Of a stretch of DNA of 36,747 nt, positions 17,764 to 26,365 are shown piece after piece. The notes beneath the pieces are model-generated. The model searched no databases. It had not been told where the DNA came from and worked only from the letters and a program-made list of their open reading frames with translations. The stretch is from Burkholderiales bacterium (lineage in GTDB: Bacteria; Pseudomonadota; Gammaproteobacteria; Burkholderiales; Burkholderiaceae_C). The DNA lies in NCBI GenBank assembly GCA_947451035.1, contig CANFXR010000017.1, positions 1-36,747 of the forward strand. Reading direction: 5' to 3'. The position numbers were made by a program, and so were the translations under genes. Each line of letters starts with the position of its first letter. Position 1 is the first letter of the stretch.

Positions 17764-18795
17764 ATGGAATTCTTCAGGATTCGGCGCGACATCCCCTTCA
17801 TGCGGCACGCCTTGGTGCTCAATGCGATTTCTGCGCTGACATTCATGGCCGCGGTATTTTTCATCGCGAACCGCGGGCTCCATTTTTCGATCGAGTTCAC
17901 CGGTGGCACGGTCATCGAGGTGGCGTACTCGCAGCCGGCAGAAATCGACCGCGTTCGCACAACCGTTGAGTCCTTGCAGTTCGGTGAAGTGCAGGTACAG
18001 AACTTTGGCACATCTCGCGATGTCCTGATTCGCTTGCCGGCGCGATCCGACATCAAGCAGGCCGACATGGTGGGCCGAGTGTTTGGCGAACTATGCAAGG
18101 CTGAGGGAAGTTCAGTCAGCACACAGCAAGTCAAGTCTGACAAGGGCATTGAGGCCAGTGGGCCTGTTTGCGGGGATGTTGGAGCCGAAAAGGTCAGGCT
18201 TCAACGCAGTGAGTTTGTCGGGCCGTCGGTCGGCTCTGAGTTGGCTCGCGATGGAGCTCTTGCGCTCGCGGTCACGATCGCCGGCATCATGATGTACTTG
18301 GCCCTGCGCTTTGAGTGGAAGTTCTCGGTTGCCGGCATCATCGCAAACCTTCACGATGTGATCATCATCGTTGGCTTCTTTGCGTTTTTTCAGTGGGAAT
18401 TTTCCCTCTCGGTGCTGGCTGCCGTGCTTGCGGTCCTCGGGTACTCCGTCAACGAGTCGGTGGTAATCTTTGACCGGATTCGGGAGGCATTCCGCAAGTA
18501 CCGCAAACTCAACACGCAGCAGGTTATTGACCACGCCATCACCAGCACCATCAGCCGCACGATCATCACCCACGGCTGTACCCTGATGATGGTGATATCG
18601 ATGCTTATTTTTGGGGGACCAACGCTGCACTACTTTGCGGTGGCGTTGACCATTGGCATCTTGTTCGGCATCTATTCATCCGTGTTCGTGGCTGCGGCGA
18701 TCGCCATGTGGTTGGGGGTCAAGCGTGAAGACTTGATCAAGCCAACAGGCAGGGAAATGGACCCCGACGACCCCAACGCCGGGGCTGTTGTCTAG
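17764..18795 (+). CDS. secF: Protein translocase subunit SecF
   Basis: 343-residue SecF, partner of SecD. An N-terminal helix is followed by the SecF signature FSIEFTGGTVIEVAY at residues 41-55. The membrane part holds VLGYSVNESVVIFDRIREAF, the conserved TM4 motif, and TISRTIITHGCTLMMVISML. The length is normal for the family. The stop lies 19 nt before the likely start of the DUF1631 gene. Confidence 0.97.
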   Translation: MEFFRIRRDIPFMRHALVLNAISALTFMAAVFFIANRGLHFSIEFTGGTVIEVAYSQPAEIDRVRTTVESLQFGEVQVQNFGTSRDVLIRLPARSDIKQADMVGRVFGELCKAEGSSVSTQQVKSDKGIEASGPVCGDVGAEKVRLQRSEFVGPSVGSELARDGALALAVTIAGIMMYLALRFEWKFSVAGIIANLHDVIIIVGFFAFFQWEFSLSVLAAVLAVLGYSVNESVVIFDRIREAFRKYRKLNTQQVIDHAITSTISRTIITHGCTLMMVISMLIFGGPTLHYFAVALTIGILFGIYSSVFVAAAIAMWLGVKREDLIKPTGREMDPDDPNAGAVV

Positions 18796-18814
18796 CCCGT
18801 GGAACTCCAGCGTG

Positions 18815-21112
18815 ATGGGTTCTGACTCAAACGCTAGGGCCATTGCGGCCAGATCGCGCCGTCTTTTTCTCGACGTATTGCTCAGCGGTCTGCCGGCCGT
18901 GACCCGGTCGGTTGCTCAAGCCGCGCGGCGGCTGGTAGAGGAGTTGGCCTCGCCACAGACGATGGCGCTTCGGCGCAGCGCCGAAGATGACTTCAAGGGT
19001 GGGTCGGCCTTCTGGCTGCAAGGTGTGGAGACGGTTTTGCGCACGGCCTCGTCCGATTGGTTGGTGCCGCCCGCAATGTCCGCGAACTTGCCGGCTCATG
19101 GCGGTCGGCCGAGTTTCAGTCTCGTCGACAACGAGACCATTGAAGCCGAGATCCTCAGTTCAAGATTGGCTTTGGCCATCAAGGAACGGGCTTCCTGGGA
19201 GTTCAATGATCTGCGCTTGCGGATCGTCTTGCTCGAAGGGCGCGAAGAAGTCGATGTGAACGACATCTTGCGGCCTGAAGTTCTGGCTCGCATCGCGGTG
19301 GGTACTTGGCGCGCCGCAGGCCTCAATCACGGCACCTGGCGCACACTCCAAGGCGTGTTGGACGACGAGTTTGCCCACTTTAGCGCTGAGGCTTATCACG
19401 AGGCCAATGTCCTTCTGATCGCTCAGGGGGTACTGCCAGAGATCGACCTGCGGCCATTGATCCGGCGCGCTCCTGAGAAAACCGGTGCCACTGTCAGATC
19501 GGGGGATGCAGCCTCAAACGAAACTGGCTTTTCGCACGGCGGCATGTCGGCGCCGAGACACCTTCACGGGATGGATCAGGACACGCGCTTGATGCCTCAC
19601 ACCGCAGAGGTGGCTCTCGAGGGTGGTGGTGCCCATGTCGAAGCCGTGCTAGGCCGGCTGAGTCGGTTGATTGGGCGGCACGCAGCGGAGTCGTCCTCGG
19701 CAAAGACCATTCCAGTCTCAGCCAATCTCGATGCTGCCATCACTCGTGTGCAGCAGGACATCGCGGGTCGTCTGGCCTCGGTAGAGCAAGCCGGGCAACC
19801 AGGAGCCGCTCAGGGCACGTCTGCCTTGCTTGACGAATTGCGTGAGCACCAGCGTGGGCTGAAGTCGTCAGCATCAACTGCTGATGAGCGCGCCACCATC
19901 GAGGTCGTCGCCCTCTTGTTTCAGAGCATCCTGACCGAGGATCGCATTCCAGCTGCGGTACGGGTCTGGTTCGCTCGGCTGCAGATGCCGGTGCTGCGGG
20001 TGGCGGTCGGCGAGCCTGATTTTTTCGCAAGCCTCGACCATCCGGCGAAGCGGCTGATCGACTCTATGGGCGCCTGCGTCATGGGGTTTGATTCGAACAA
20101 CAGCCAACTTGCAGGCGGTGCGGTCGAGAAAGAAATCAAGAGAGTGGTGCAGGTGGTTGAGGCCTATCCCGACACGGGCAGCCGTGTTTTCCAGACGGTC
20201 TTGACCGAATTTGAGCGCTTCTTGGAAAACTACTTCAAGAACGAAAACGAGGCCTCCCGCAAGGGGGTCTCCTTGGCTGAGCAGGTCGAACAGCGCGAGA
20301 CTCTGGCCATCCAGTTCACGATCGAGTTGCGCAAGATGCTCAACGAGGTTCCTGTTCAGGAGGGGGTGAGTGAGTTCTTGTTCCACGTCTGGGCCGACGT
20401 GTTGGCGATGACGGCGGTGAAGTCCGGACTGCACAGCGAAGACATCAAGGTGATGAAGCGAACCGCGGCGGATTTGATCTGGTCGGCCAGCGCGAAGGTG
20501 TCTCATGAAGAGCGTGCCGATGTGATCCGCCGGCTGCCGCCGCTGCTGAAAGTCCTGCGTGAGGGCATGGCCAGCTCCGGCGTGGGGCGCGCCGAACAGG
20601 ATGAGCACATTCAGCACCTCAATCAGTCGCTGGCAGCCGCCTTCACAGCTCGCACGGTGTTGATCACAAAGGACCGACTGGATCAGTTGTTGGCACGCCT
20701 TGAGACGCTCGAGGAGCTTTTGCCTGATGCAGATGATCTGGAGATCGACGAGTCGTTGGTTCTTGATTTATCGGCGCATGAAAGTGGCGATCTTGAAGTC
20801 GTCGCGAGCGGGGGCTCCACGCCAACTCCAGCGATGACTGCCTGGGCGCGCGAACTGCAGGCCGGGAGTTGGTTCATGCTGGATTATCGAAACCGCAATG
20901 ACCCGGTCCAGCTCGCGTGGCGTGGCATGCACAGGCAACTCACGCTGTTTGTCTCGTCCCAAGGCCGCGCCATCTTGTTCCAGCAGCAGCGTTTGGCGGC
21001 ATTCCTGCAGGCAGGGCTGCTGGTGCCCGTTCAAGACGAATCGCTGATGGCGCGGGCCACGCGCAGCGCGCTGGCCAAGCTCGAGGAAAACCCCGGCCGA
21101 CTGCTCGATTGA
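18815..21112 (+). CDS. DUF1631 family protein
   Basis: About 765 residues; a large soluble protein of the DUF1631 type, of unknown function. It is rich in helices and has no signal peptide or membrane span. The C terminus, from about residue 685, reads WARELQAGSWFMLDYRNRND and LTLFVSSQGRAILFQQQRLA. This looks like a small beta-barrel resembling PilZ domains, though I cannot confirm c-di-GMP-binding arginines. The frame is open upstream to TTG 18788 inside secF, and GTG 18812 lies next to the chosen ATG 18815. GGAA at 18801-18804 is a modest Shine-Dalgarno for either. It lies 19 nt behind secF and may be read from the same transcript. Homologues have sometimes been misannotated as thymidine phosphorylase. 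Confidence 0.8.
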   Translation: MGSDSNARAIAARSRRLFLDVLLSGLPAVTRSVAQAARRLVEELASPQTMALRRSAEDDFKGGSAFWLQGVETVLRTASSDWLVPPAMSANLPAHGGRPSFSLVDNETIEAEILSSRLALAIKERASWEFNDLRLRIVLLEGREEVDVNDILRPEVLARIAVGTWRAAGLNHGTWRTLQGVLDDEFAHFSAEAYHEANVLLIAQGVLPEIDLRPLIRRAPEKTGATVRSGDAASNETGFSHGGMSAPRHLHGMDQDTRLMPHTAEVALEGGGAHVEAVLGRLSRLIGRHAAESSSAKTIPVSANLDAAITRVQQDIAGRLASVEQAGQPGAAQGTSALLDELREHQRGLKSSASTADERATIEVVALLFQSILTEDRIPAAVRVWFARLQMPVLRVAVGEPDFFASLDHPAKRLIDSMGACVMGFDSNNSQLAGGAVEKEIKRVVQVVEAYPDTGSRVFQTVLTEFERFLENYFKNENEASRKGVSLAEQVEQRETLAIQFTIELRKMLNEVPVQEGVSEFLFHVWADVLAMTAVKSGLHSEDIKVMKRTAADLIWSASAKVSHEERADVIRRLPPLLKVLREGMASSGVGRAEQDEHIQHLNQSLAAAFTARTVLITKDRLDQLLARLETLEELLPDADDLEIDESLVLDLSAHESGDLEVVASGGSTPTPAMTAWARELQAGSWFMLDYRNRNDPVQLAWRGMHRQLTLFVSSQGRAILFQQQRLAAFLQAGLLVPVQDESLMARATRSALAKLEENPGRLLD

Positions 21113-21132
21113 CCCGCCGATGTCGTGCACAT

Positions 21133-21175
21133 ATGGCAACAGGAGGCCACCTTTGGGCGGTTTTCCTGTTGCTGT
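21133..21175 (+). other. Convergent intergenic hairpin between DUF1631 gene and smg
   Basis: A nine-pair core stem, GCAACAGGA (21136-21144) with TCCTGTTGC (21064+100 to 21172, that is 21164-21172), is extended by two wobble pairs and one A-T pair to 21133/21175. It fills the 66-nt gap between two converging genes, the right place for a bidirectional terminator. Neither side has a U-run. Confidence 0.45.
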
Positions 21176-21178
21176 GTC

Positions 21179-21631
21179 TCAGTGGATCAGGCGGTCTTCC
21201 TCGTCGACGAACAATTCGTCGAGGATCAGTGCGTCAGGCTCTTCCCCGAGGCTCCAAAAGACCATCAGCACGATGATCTTCAAGTCTTCCAGATCCAACG
21301 GACCGCCTGGGATGACGCTGGCACGATCAATGACCATCTCGCGCATCGGCGGCGGCAGCACACCGGCCGATTCGAGGAAGCTGATGAATCCAATCGACTG
21401 TTCGCCGAGGTGTTCTTGCTCGGAGGGTGAGTACACGCGAAGGCTGAATTCGCCTTGTTCACCCACGTAAGACCCGGCAGCGCCTGCCAAGCCTTCCAGC
21501 CAAGACAAGGCTTCCTGAATTTCGTCGGACTCGAACCCGACTGACGACAATTTTCTTGTCAGTCGAGCCTGATCCGGGCACGCATCCGGCCGCCAATAGT
21601 TCTCGTACAGGTACACAAGCACATCGAACAT
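21179..21631 (-). CDS. smg: Smg family protein (DUF494)
   Basis: 150-residue Smg-type protein of unknown biochemical role, almost always next to dprA in beta- and gammaproteobacteria. MFDVLVYLYENYWRPDACPD at the start and LDLEDLKIIVLMVFWSLGEE near the end are the family hallmarks. It is acidic throughout. The frame is open 52 codons further upstream into dprA, but ATG 21631 gives the family start. No Shine-Dalgarno is present. A TATAGT hexamer occupies 21643-21638 on this strand, ending only six nt before the ATG. The topA gene often found next to smg is missing; the DUF1631 gene converges instead. Confidence 0.9.
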   Translation of the reverse strand: MFDVLVYLYENYWRPDACPDQARLTRKLSSVGFESDEIQEALSWLEGLAGAAGSYVGEQGEFSLRVYSPSEQEHLGEQSIGFISFLESAGVLPPPMREMVIDRASVIPGGPLDLEDLKIIVLMVFWSLGEEPDALILDELFVDEEDRLIH

Positions 21632-21684
21632 GAATTGACTATACCCGAGGAGTTTGCGGGAGCACCCTGACAGAAGGCACCCGC

Positions 21685-22806
21685 TCAGGCGGCGTCGATT
21701 CGCTGAAAAAGCTGCCCCGGCCGTCTGGCCACTCGCCCAGACAACTCTAGGTCGAGCAGCCTGACATTGATGGTTTGCGTCGACCATCCCGTGCGCGCGA
21801 CCAGCGCGTCCAAAGACACCAACTCGTGCCCCATGGCGTCAAGCAGAGGATCCGTGTCTGCGGCGTGGGGGCTCTGTGAGGGGGGCTGTGACTGGACTCT
21901 CGCGAGCGGTTGAAACTCAAATTCGTCCATCACGTCCTGCGCTGTTTCGACCAATTTGGCGCCCTGCTTGATCAGGGCGTGACAGCCACGAGATTGAGGC
22001 GAGTGAATCGATCCCGGAACGGCAAACACCTCGCGACCGGCCTCAGTGGCCAGGCGGGCAGTGATAAGCGATCCGGACTGCAGCGCCGCCTCCACGACCA
22101 GCGTGCCCTTGGTCAGGCCGGCGATGACTCGGTTGCGCAAAGGGAAGTGCGCTGCAAGAGGCGGCGTGCCCAGCGGAAACTCGCTGAGCAAGAGCCCGGC
22201 TTGTGAAATGCGATGCGCCAGATCGAGGTGACGTTTCGGATAGACCCTGTCTAGACCCGTTCCCACAACGGCAATCGTTCCCTGTCCGCTGGCCAGTGCG
22301 CCTTCGTGGGCCGCGGCATCGACGCCAAGCGCCAGCCCGGAGACGATCACCCAACCCGCATCGCCGAGATTCCTTGCGAAATCATGCGCCGTTCGCTCAC
22401 CCTGGGGTGTCGGGTTGCGGCTGCCCACGATGGCGATGGCGGTGTCAGACTGGAGCAGATCGAGGGCGCCCTGCGCGTATAGCAGCAGTGGCGGGTCGGC
22501 AGTCTCGAGCAGTTGCCGCGGATAGCGCGGATCCCCGACGGGAATGATCGCGCGAGGGGGGCAATCGCCCTCGCCGTCACGCTGCCAAGCTAGGGTCGCA
22601 TCGACCACTGCGGCCAGCCCGCCGGGGACGATGGACAGCGCGTCGGACGCTGCTTTACCCACCAACTCCTGGAGGGCTCCCAGCGGCGCCGCCACGGCCG
22701 TCTCCACCGACCCGAAGGCTGCGATCAGCCTTCGCGCGTGAGCGCGCCCCACACCTGGGGTCCCGAGCAGCCTCAACCAGGCCTGCAGCTCCAGACGCGC
22801 GATCAC
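21685..22806 (-). CDS. dprA: DNA-processing protein DprA
   Basis: 373-residue DprA (Smf), which binds incoming single-stranded DNA and loads RecA during natural transformation. An N-terminal helix-hairpin-helix-like region has LGTPGVGRAHARRLIAAFG at residues 14-32. The Rossmann-type core (about 80-290) has IAIVGSRNPTPQGERTA, GWVIVSGLALGVDAAAHEGA and FPLRNRVIAGLTKGTLVVEA, followed by QSGSLITARLATEAGREVFA. A C-terminal winged-helix domain covers about residues 320-370. The gene lies 53 nt upstream of smg and 21 nt downstream of the LysM gene, and is probably co-transcribed with both. Confidence 0.97.
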   Translation of the reverse strand: MIARLELQAWLRLLGTPGVGRAHARRLIAAFGSVETAVAAPLGALQELVGKAASDALSIVPGGLAAVVDATLAWQRDGEGDCPPRAIIPVGDPRYPRQLLETADPPLLLYAQGALDLLQSDTAIAIVGSRNPTPQGERTAHDFARNLGDAGWVIVSGLALGVDAAAHEGALASGQGTIAVVGTGLDRVYPKRHLDLAHRISQAGLLLSEFPLGTPPLAAHFPLRNRVIAGLTKGTLVVEAALQSGSLITARLATEAGREVFAVPGSIHSPQSRGCHALIKQGAKLVETAQDVMDEFEFQPLARVQSQPPSQSPHAADTDPLLDAMGHELVSLDALVARTGWSTQTINVRLLDLELSGRVARRPGQLFQRIDAA

Positions 22807-22827
22807 GTCGTGCGCTCCCGCGCGAGA

Positions 22828-24003
22828 TCAGGGCTTGGTGAAGCGGTCGCCCACCTTGACCGGCTCCTTGACGGACATGATCAATGCGTAGGACATCCGG
22901 CTGAACACGCGAAAAACGAACAACTCGCCGTGTCGCTCATCCGGCAATTTCATCATTGTTCGGCGGCCATCGGTGGAGTCGATCTCCCGGCGACCGTCAT
23001 GCCACAGGGCGAGCACGTGACCACGCTCCACGCCATCCCCGGCGCCACGGTTCAGCACCACGATCTGATTTTGGCCGGCGGTCAAGGCATCACCATAAAT
23101 CGACACGATCTGACCCGCCACGTCGCCCTGTGGGGCGTGGGGAGCGTAATTCTCAAACTCATGGGGAACCACTGGCGCGAGCCGATCACCGATACCAGCC
23201 TCCTGGCGGATGCTCGTCACGAGGAACGTGTCGGGGACGACATCAGCCTTGCCAGTGGCGTCGGTCTGCGCATCACCCCTGCGCACCAGCTCTGCCGTTC
23301 CCACGTAGGGCGCCTCGTAACCGAGCACCTCATGGGTGGCTGGATCCCTCAGCGCCGTGGCCTGACGGAAGATCCGAAACACCGTGTTCCGGCCGCGGTC
23401 TCCACGAACGTAAGCCGTATCGCCCCTTGAAAGCAGTACGCGCCCTTCCTGAGTCGCCACGATGCGTGGTGCGCCATTGAGCGAGTCGCCCTCGAAAATC
23501 ACGGCCTCGTTGAGAAAGGGCTCGATCAAGTTGAACGGGATGGAAGCGATGGCTGTGGTGTCCAACTCTGCCTTGCGCACCTGCGGGGAAAGCTTGACGA
23601 CGCTGGCGATGAGGGGTTTGCCCACAAGAAGTCGAGCGCGCCCGCTGGACGTGTCGAGGTGGAGAATTTGCCCCGGAAATATCAGGTGCGGGTTGTGGAT
23701 TTGCTCCAGGTTCATCCCCCACAGCTCGGGCCAGCGCCAAGGGCGCTGCAGGAACAAGCCGGAAATCCCCCACAGCGTGTCGCCCGACTTCACGGTGTAC
23801 GAGTCGGGCGCATTGGCGGTCAACTCGGACAGTGGCACGCCAGCTGCCGCCACTTTTTGGGCGGTACCGCGTTGCTGTTCGGTGAGTTCAGGTGCTGATG
23901 CCGAAGCGGCACTCGCGGCCCCACCCGCGGCGACAGCCGCCATGAAAGACACAGCCAGCGCGAGCCGGCGGAATGGAAAGGCACAAAAAGCGGCACGCGT
24001 CAT
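22828..24003 (-). CDS. LysM domain envelope protein
   Basis: 391 residues. An N-terminal signal peptide (about 1-33, FRRLALAVSFMAAVAAGGAA then Ala/Ser-rich) indicates export. One LysM domain at about residues 68-116 (SYTVKSGDTLWGISGLFLQR with NPHLIFPGQILHL) should bind peptidoglycan. The rest is a beta-rich region without a motif I recognise. This gene type sits beside dprA and divergently from def in many Burkholderiales, but its function is not established. GGGAG lies upstream of ATG 24003. Confidence 0.88.
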   Translation of the reverse strand: MTRAAFCAFPFRRLALAVSFMAAVAAGGAASAASASAPELTEQQRGTAQKVAAAGVPLSELTANAPDSYTVKSGDTLWGISGLFLQRPWRWPELWGMNLEQIHNPHLIFPGQILHLDTSSGRARLLVGKPLIASVVKLSPQVRKAELDTTAIASIPFNLIEPFLNEAVIFEGDSLNGAPRIVATQEGRVLLSRGDTAYVRGDRGRNTVFRIFRQATALRDPATHEVLGYEAPYVGTAELVRRGDAQTDATGKADVVPDTFLVTSIRQEAGIGDRLAPVVPHEFENYAPHAPQGDVAGQIVSIYGDALTAGQNQIVVLNRGAGDGVERGHVLALWHDGRREIDSTDGRRTMMKLPDERHGELFVFRVFSRMSYALIMSVKEPVKVGDRFTKP

Positions 24004-24268
24004 TCAATGAATCTCCCAACGGGACGCCTGGGGGCGTCGCGCCATGATTTGGCCTGAGCAGGGATGCCGAATGCTCACCGAACCGTATCGGCCAATGAGG
24101 CCGGAAATTCAGCGAAAATCGACACTTGATTGCAGAGATTTTCCCCCTGAACCCCCGATGCCGTTACGAAAGCGGAGCCTCATTGTCTACCCGTGAGGCA
24201 CGATTTTCGTGTGTCGATTTGAAGCCCCGTGATGCCGTGTCGTCAGGGCGCCCGCGGATTCGCCTTCC
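24004..24268. other. Divergent intergenic region between LysM gene and def
   Basis: 265 nt with no convincing gene, likely holding the promoters for both directions. A hairpin lies near the LysM start: GACGCC (24023-24028) with GGCGTC (24033-24038). Two overlapping inverted repeats near the def side are listed separately. No clear sigma-70 promoter could be picked by eye. Confidence 0.5.
24113..24220. repeat. Overlapping inverted repeats upstream of def
   Basis: CGAAAATCG (24113-24121) recurs inverted as CGATTTTCG (24201-24209). The overlapping AAATCGACAC (24116-24125) recurs inverted as GTGTCGATTT (24211-24220). The two right-hand copies compete for the same left arm, so alternative stems are possible if transcribed. 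They could equally be paired operator sites. Confidence 0.5.
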
Positions 24269-24778
24269 ATGACCAAGCTCACCATTCTTCGCTACCCCGA
24301 CCCGCGGCTGAAAACCGTTGCCAAGCCGGTGACCCACGTGGATGAACGCATCCGCGTGCTGGTCAGCGACATGATCGAGACCATGTACGGGGCCGATGGA
24401 ATCGGCCTGGCTGCGACACAGGTGGATGTGCACGAGCAGGTGATCGTCATGGACACCTCCGAATCCCGCACCGAGCCCCGCGTGTTGATCAATCCCGAGC
24501 TGCTCTCGATGAGCGACGAGCAGGTGGTGGGCGAAGAGGGTTGTCTGTCGGTTCCCGCGGTCTTCGACAAGGTGGTGCGAGCCGCACGCGTGCGTGTTCG
24601 CGCGCTCGACCGCGAGGGGCAACCCGTGGAGTTCGATGCGGATGAACTGCTGTCCAAGTGCGTCCAGCATGAGATGGATCATCTGCGTGGCAAGGTGTTC
24701 GTCGACTACCTCAGCATGCTCAAGCGCACACGCATCAAGACCAAGATGCTCAAGCAGACCCAAGATGAAGGGCGTTGA
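24269..24778 (+). CDS. def: Peptide deformylase
   Basis: 169-residue peptide deformylase, the metalloenzyme that removes the formyl group from nascent N-terminal formyl-methionine. All three motifs are intact: GIGLAATQ (residues 44-51), EGCLSVP (90-96, with metal ligand Cys92) and HEMDH (134-138, with ligands His134 and His138 and catalytic Glu135). The length matches E. coli Def. It is followed 24 nt later by fmt, the classical pair. Confidence 0.98.
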   Translation: MTKLTILRYPDPRLKTVAKPVTHVDERIRVLVSDMIETMYGADGIGLAATQVDVHEQVIVMDTSESRTEPRVLINPELLSMSDEQVVGEEGCLSVPAVFDKVVRAARVRVRALDREGQPVEFDADELLSKCVQHEMDHLRGKVFVDYLSMLKRTRIKTKMLKQTQDEGR

Positions 24779-24802
24779 CGCCGCCTGCACAGGCGGGCGC
24801 GG

Positions 24803-25774
24803 GTGAGGCTGGCCTTTGCCGGAACGCCCGAATTCGCACGGGTGGCGTTGGCTGCGCTGCACGCCGATGGGTTCGAGATCCCGCTGGTACTGACGCAGCC
24901 CGATCGCCCGGCAGGGCGCGGGCAACAACTGCAGCCTTCGGCCGTCAAGGCATGGGCGGTGGCGCGGGGTTTGCCCGTGGTCCAGCCCCACGGGCTGCGG
25001 CTTGATGGACGCCATGCGGCTGAGGCCGATCAGGCGCGCGCGTCGCTCGTGGCCGCCCGCATCGATGTCATGGTGGTGGCTGCCTACGGGCTGATCCTTC
25101 CCGACTGGGCGCTGTCGCTGCCACGGCTGGGCTGCCTGAACATTCACGCGTCGTTGTTGCCGCGCTGGCGCGGAGCCGCGCCGATCCATCGTGCGATAGA
25201 AGCCGGTGACGAACAAACGGGAATCACCGTGATGCAGATGGAGGCCGGTCTCGACACCGGGCCGATGCTCCTCACCCTGACGATGGACATCGCGTTCGAC
25301 GACACCACCGGCACGCTGCATGACCGGCTGGCCGAATTGGGCGGCCAACTGATCGTCGAGGCCTTGCATCGCTTGGCGTGCGGCGACTTGACCGCCACGC
25401 CGCAACCGGCCGAGGGCGTCACCTACGCGCGCAAGATCGACAAGGCCGAGGCGCCCGTCGACTGGAACGATGAGGCCGAGGCCATCGCGCGGCGCATCCG
25501 CGCCTTCAATCCCGCCCCGGGGGCGGTGTCGAGGCTGCGGGGCGAGTCGGTGAAATTGTGGCGGGCGATCCCCGAAGCTCAGGCGGCGCCGGGATCGGCG
25601 CCCGTGGGGACGGTGATCTCGGGTTCGGCGGACGGCATCGTGGTGGCCTGCGGGCGCGGGGCGGTGCGGCTGACCGAGTTGCAGCGCGCGGGCGGCAAGC
25701 GTCTGAATGCGGCGCAGTTCCTGCAGGGGCAGACGTCGCTGGTTGGCGAGTGCTTCGAACCCCGCGGTGCATGA
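24803..25774 (+). CDS. fmt: Methionyl-tRNA formyltransferase (GTG start)
   Basis: 323-residue Fmt, which formylates Met on initiator tRNA using 10-formyl-tetrahydrofolate. [20 protein letters not shown] opens the Rossmann domain. The catalytic motif [20 protein letters not shown] gives Asn113 and His115, and GLDTG gives Asp151. The C-terminal OB-fold domain includes [20 protein letters not shown]. The start is GTG at 24803, which fits the family start exactly. The Shine-Dalgarno is not obvious and the region between def and fmt is GC-rich. Confidence 0.97.
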   Translation: MRLAFAGTPEFARVALAALHADGFEIPLVLTQPDRPAGRGQQLQPSAVKAWAVARGLPVVQPHGLRLDGRHAAEADQARASLVAARIDVMVVAAYGLILPDWALSLPRLGCLNIHASLLPRWRGAAPIHRAIEAGDEQTGITVMQMEAGLDTGPMLLTLTMDIAFDDTTGTLHDRLAELGGQLIVEALHRLACGDLTATPQPAEGVTYARKIDKAEAPVDWNDEAEAIARRIRAFNPAPGAVSRLRGESVKLWRAIPEAQAAPGSAPVGTVISGSADGIVVACGRGAVRLTELQRAGGKRLNAAQFLQGQTSLVGECFEPRGA

Positions 25775-25848
25775 TCGGGCGCGCCCGGCGAACCTGCCGT
25801 TCAAGTTGCCTCGCTGGTTGCCGAAGTCAAGAGAAAGGTTGTTGTCCC

Positions 25849-26244
25849 ATGTTCACCCCATCTTTCCTCATGACTGACCTGCCGCGGCGAGCGATCTGGG
25901 CGCTGGTGGCAGCCGCAGCGTTGCTGGCCGGCTGCGATCAACTGGGCATCGAGTCGCCCGAAAAGCTCGCTGCGTCCCGACTGGCAGAGGGCAACGCCAT
26001 CGGTGGCGCCTGCCGCCACGCGGGGCGCGCCATCGAGGACTGCTACGCCTTGAACAAGAAGGCCGACAAGGCGGCCATCTTTGCAGGCTGGCGCGACATG
26101 AACGACTACATGCGAGAAAACAAGATCGATCCGGTGCCGCCCCAGTTGAATGCGCAAGGCGTCAGCAGCAAGCCGGGCGAGGCTGAGGCCGTTCAGGAAG
26201 ATGCCCCGCCGGTCAAGCCGGCCAAGCCCGCCAAGGCGCATTGA
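25849..26244 (+). CDS. Small predicted lipoprotein of unknown function
   Basis: 131 residues with a lipoprotein signal peptide. A basic and hydrophobic N terminus (LPRRAIWALVAAAALLAGC) has the lipobox LAGC with Cys29. Asp follows at +2, which in enterobacteria retains lipoproteins in the inner membrane. The mature part has two more cysteines (Cys55 and Cys65) and a short helical region (AIFAGWRDMNDYMRENKID). The tail is Pro/Lys/Ala-rich and ends PVKPAKPAKAH. ATG 25849 is chosen because AAAGG lies 10 nt upstream; ATG 25870 is an alternative. I do not recognise the family. It sits between fmt and pgk. Confidence 0.75.
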   Translation: MFTPSFLMTDLPRRAIWALVAAAALLAGCDQLGIESPEKLAASRLAEGNAIGGACRHAGRAIEDCYALNKKADKAAIFAGWRDMNDYMRENKIDPVPPQLNAQGVSSKPGEAEAVQEDAPPVKPAKPAKAH

Positions 26245-26365
26245 CCGGCCGTTCGCGGCAGCGTCGTTCGGCTCCGCCGCGGGGCCTCGCGCATCGACCC
26301 GACCCGCACGGGTCAAGTTGATCTTTCTCCCCCTTTAAACTTCCTCCAAGAGAGGTTTTCCCTGC

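Noticed and set aside
22738-23430. 230-codon plus-strand frame opposite the LysM gene
   Set aside because: The minus-strand LysM gene has a signal peptide and domain signature, whereas this frame has no family resemblance.
24164-25804. 546-codon open frame on the minus strand opposite def and fmt
   Set aside because: Def and Fmt on the plus strand have intact catalytic motifs. The antisense translation is Arg/His/Gln/Gly-rich with no family resemblance.
26301-26330. GACCC/GGGTC hairpin with T-rich tail between the lipoprotein gene and pgk as a terminator
   Set aside because: The stem is five pairs and the tail is an interrupted mix of T and C several bases away; not strong enough to call.
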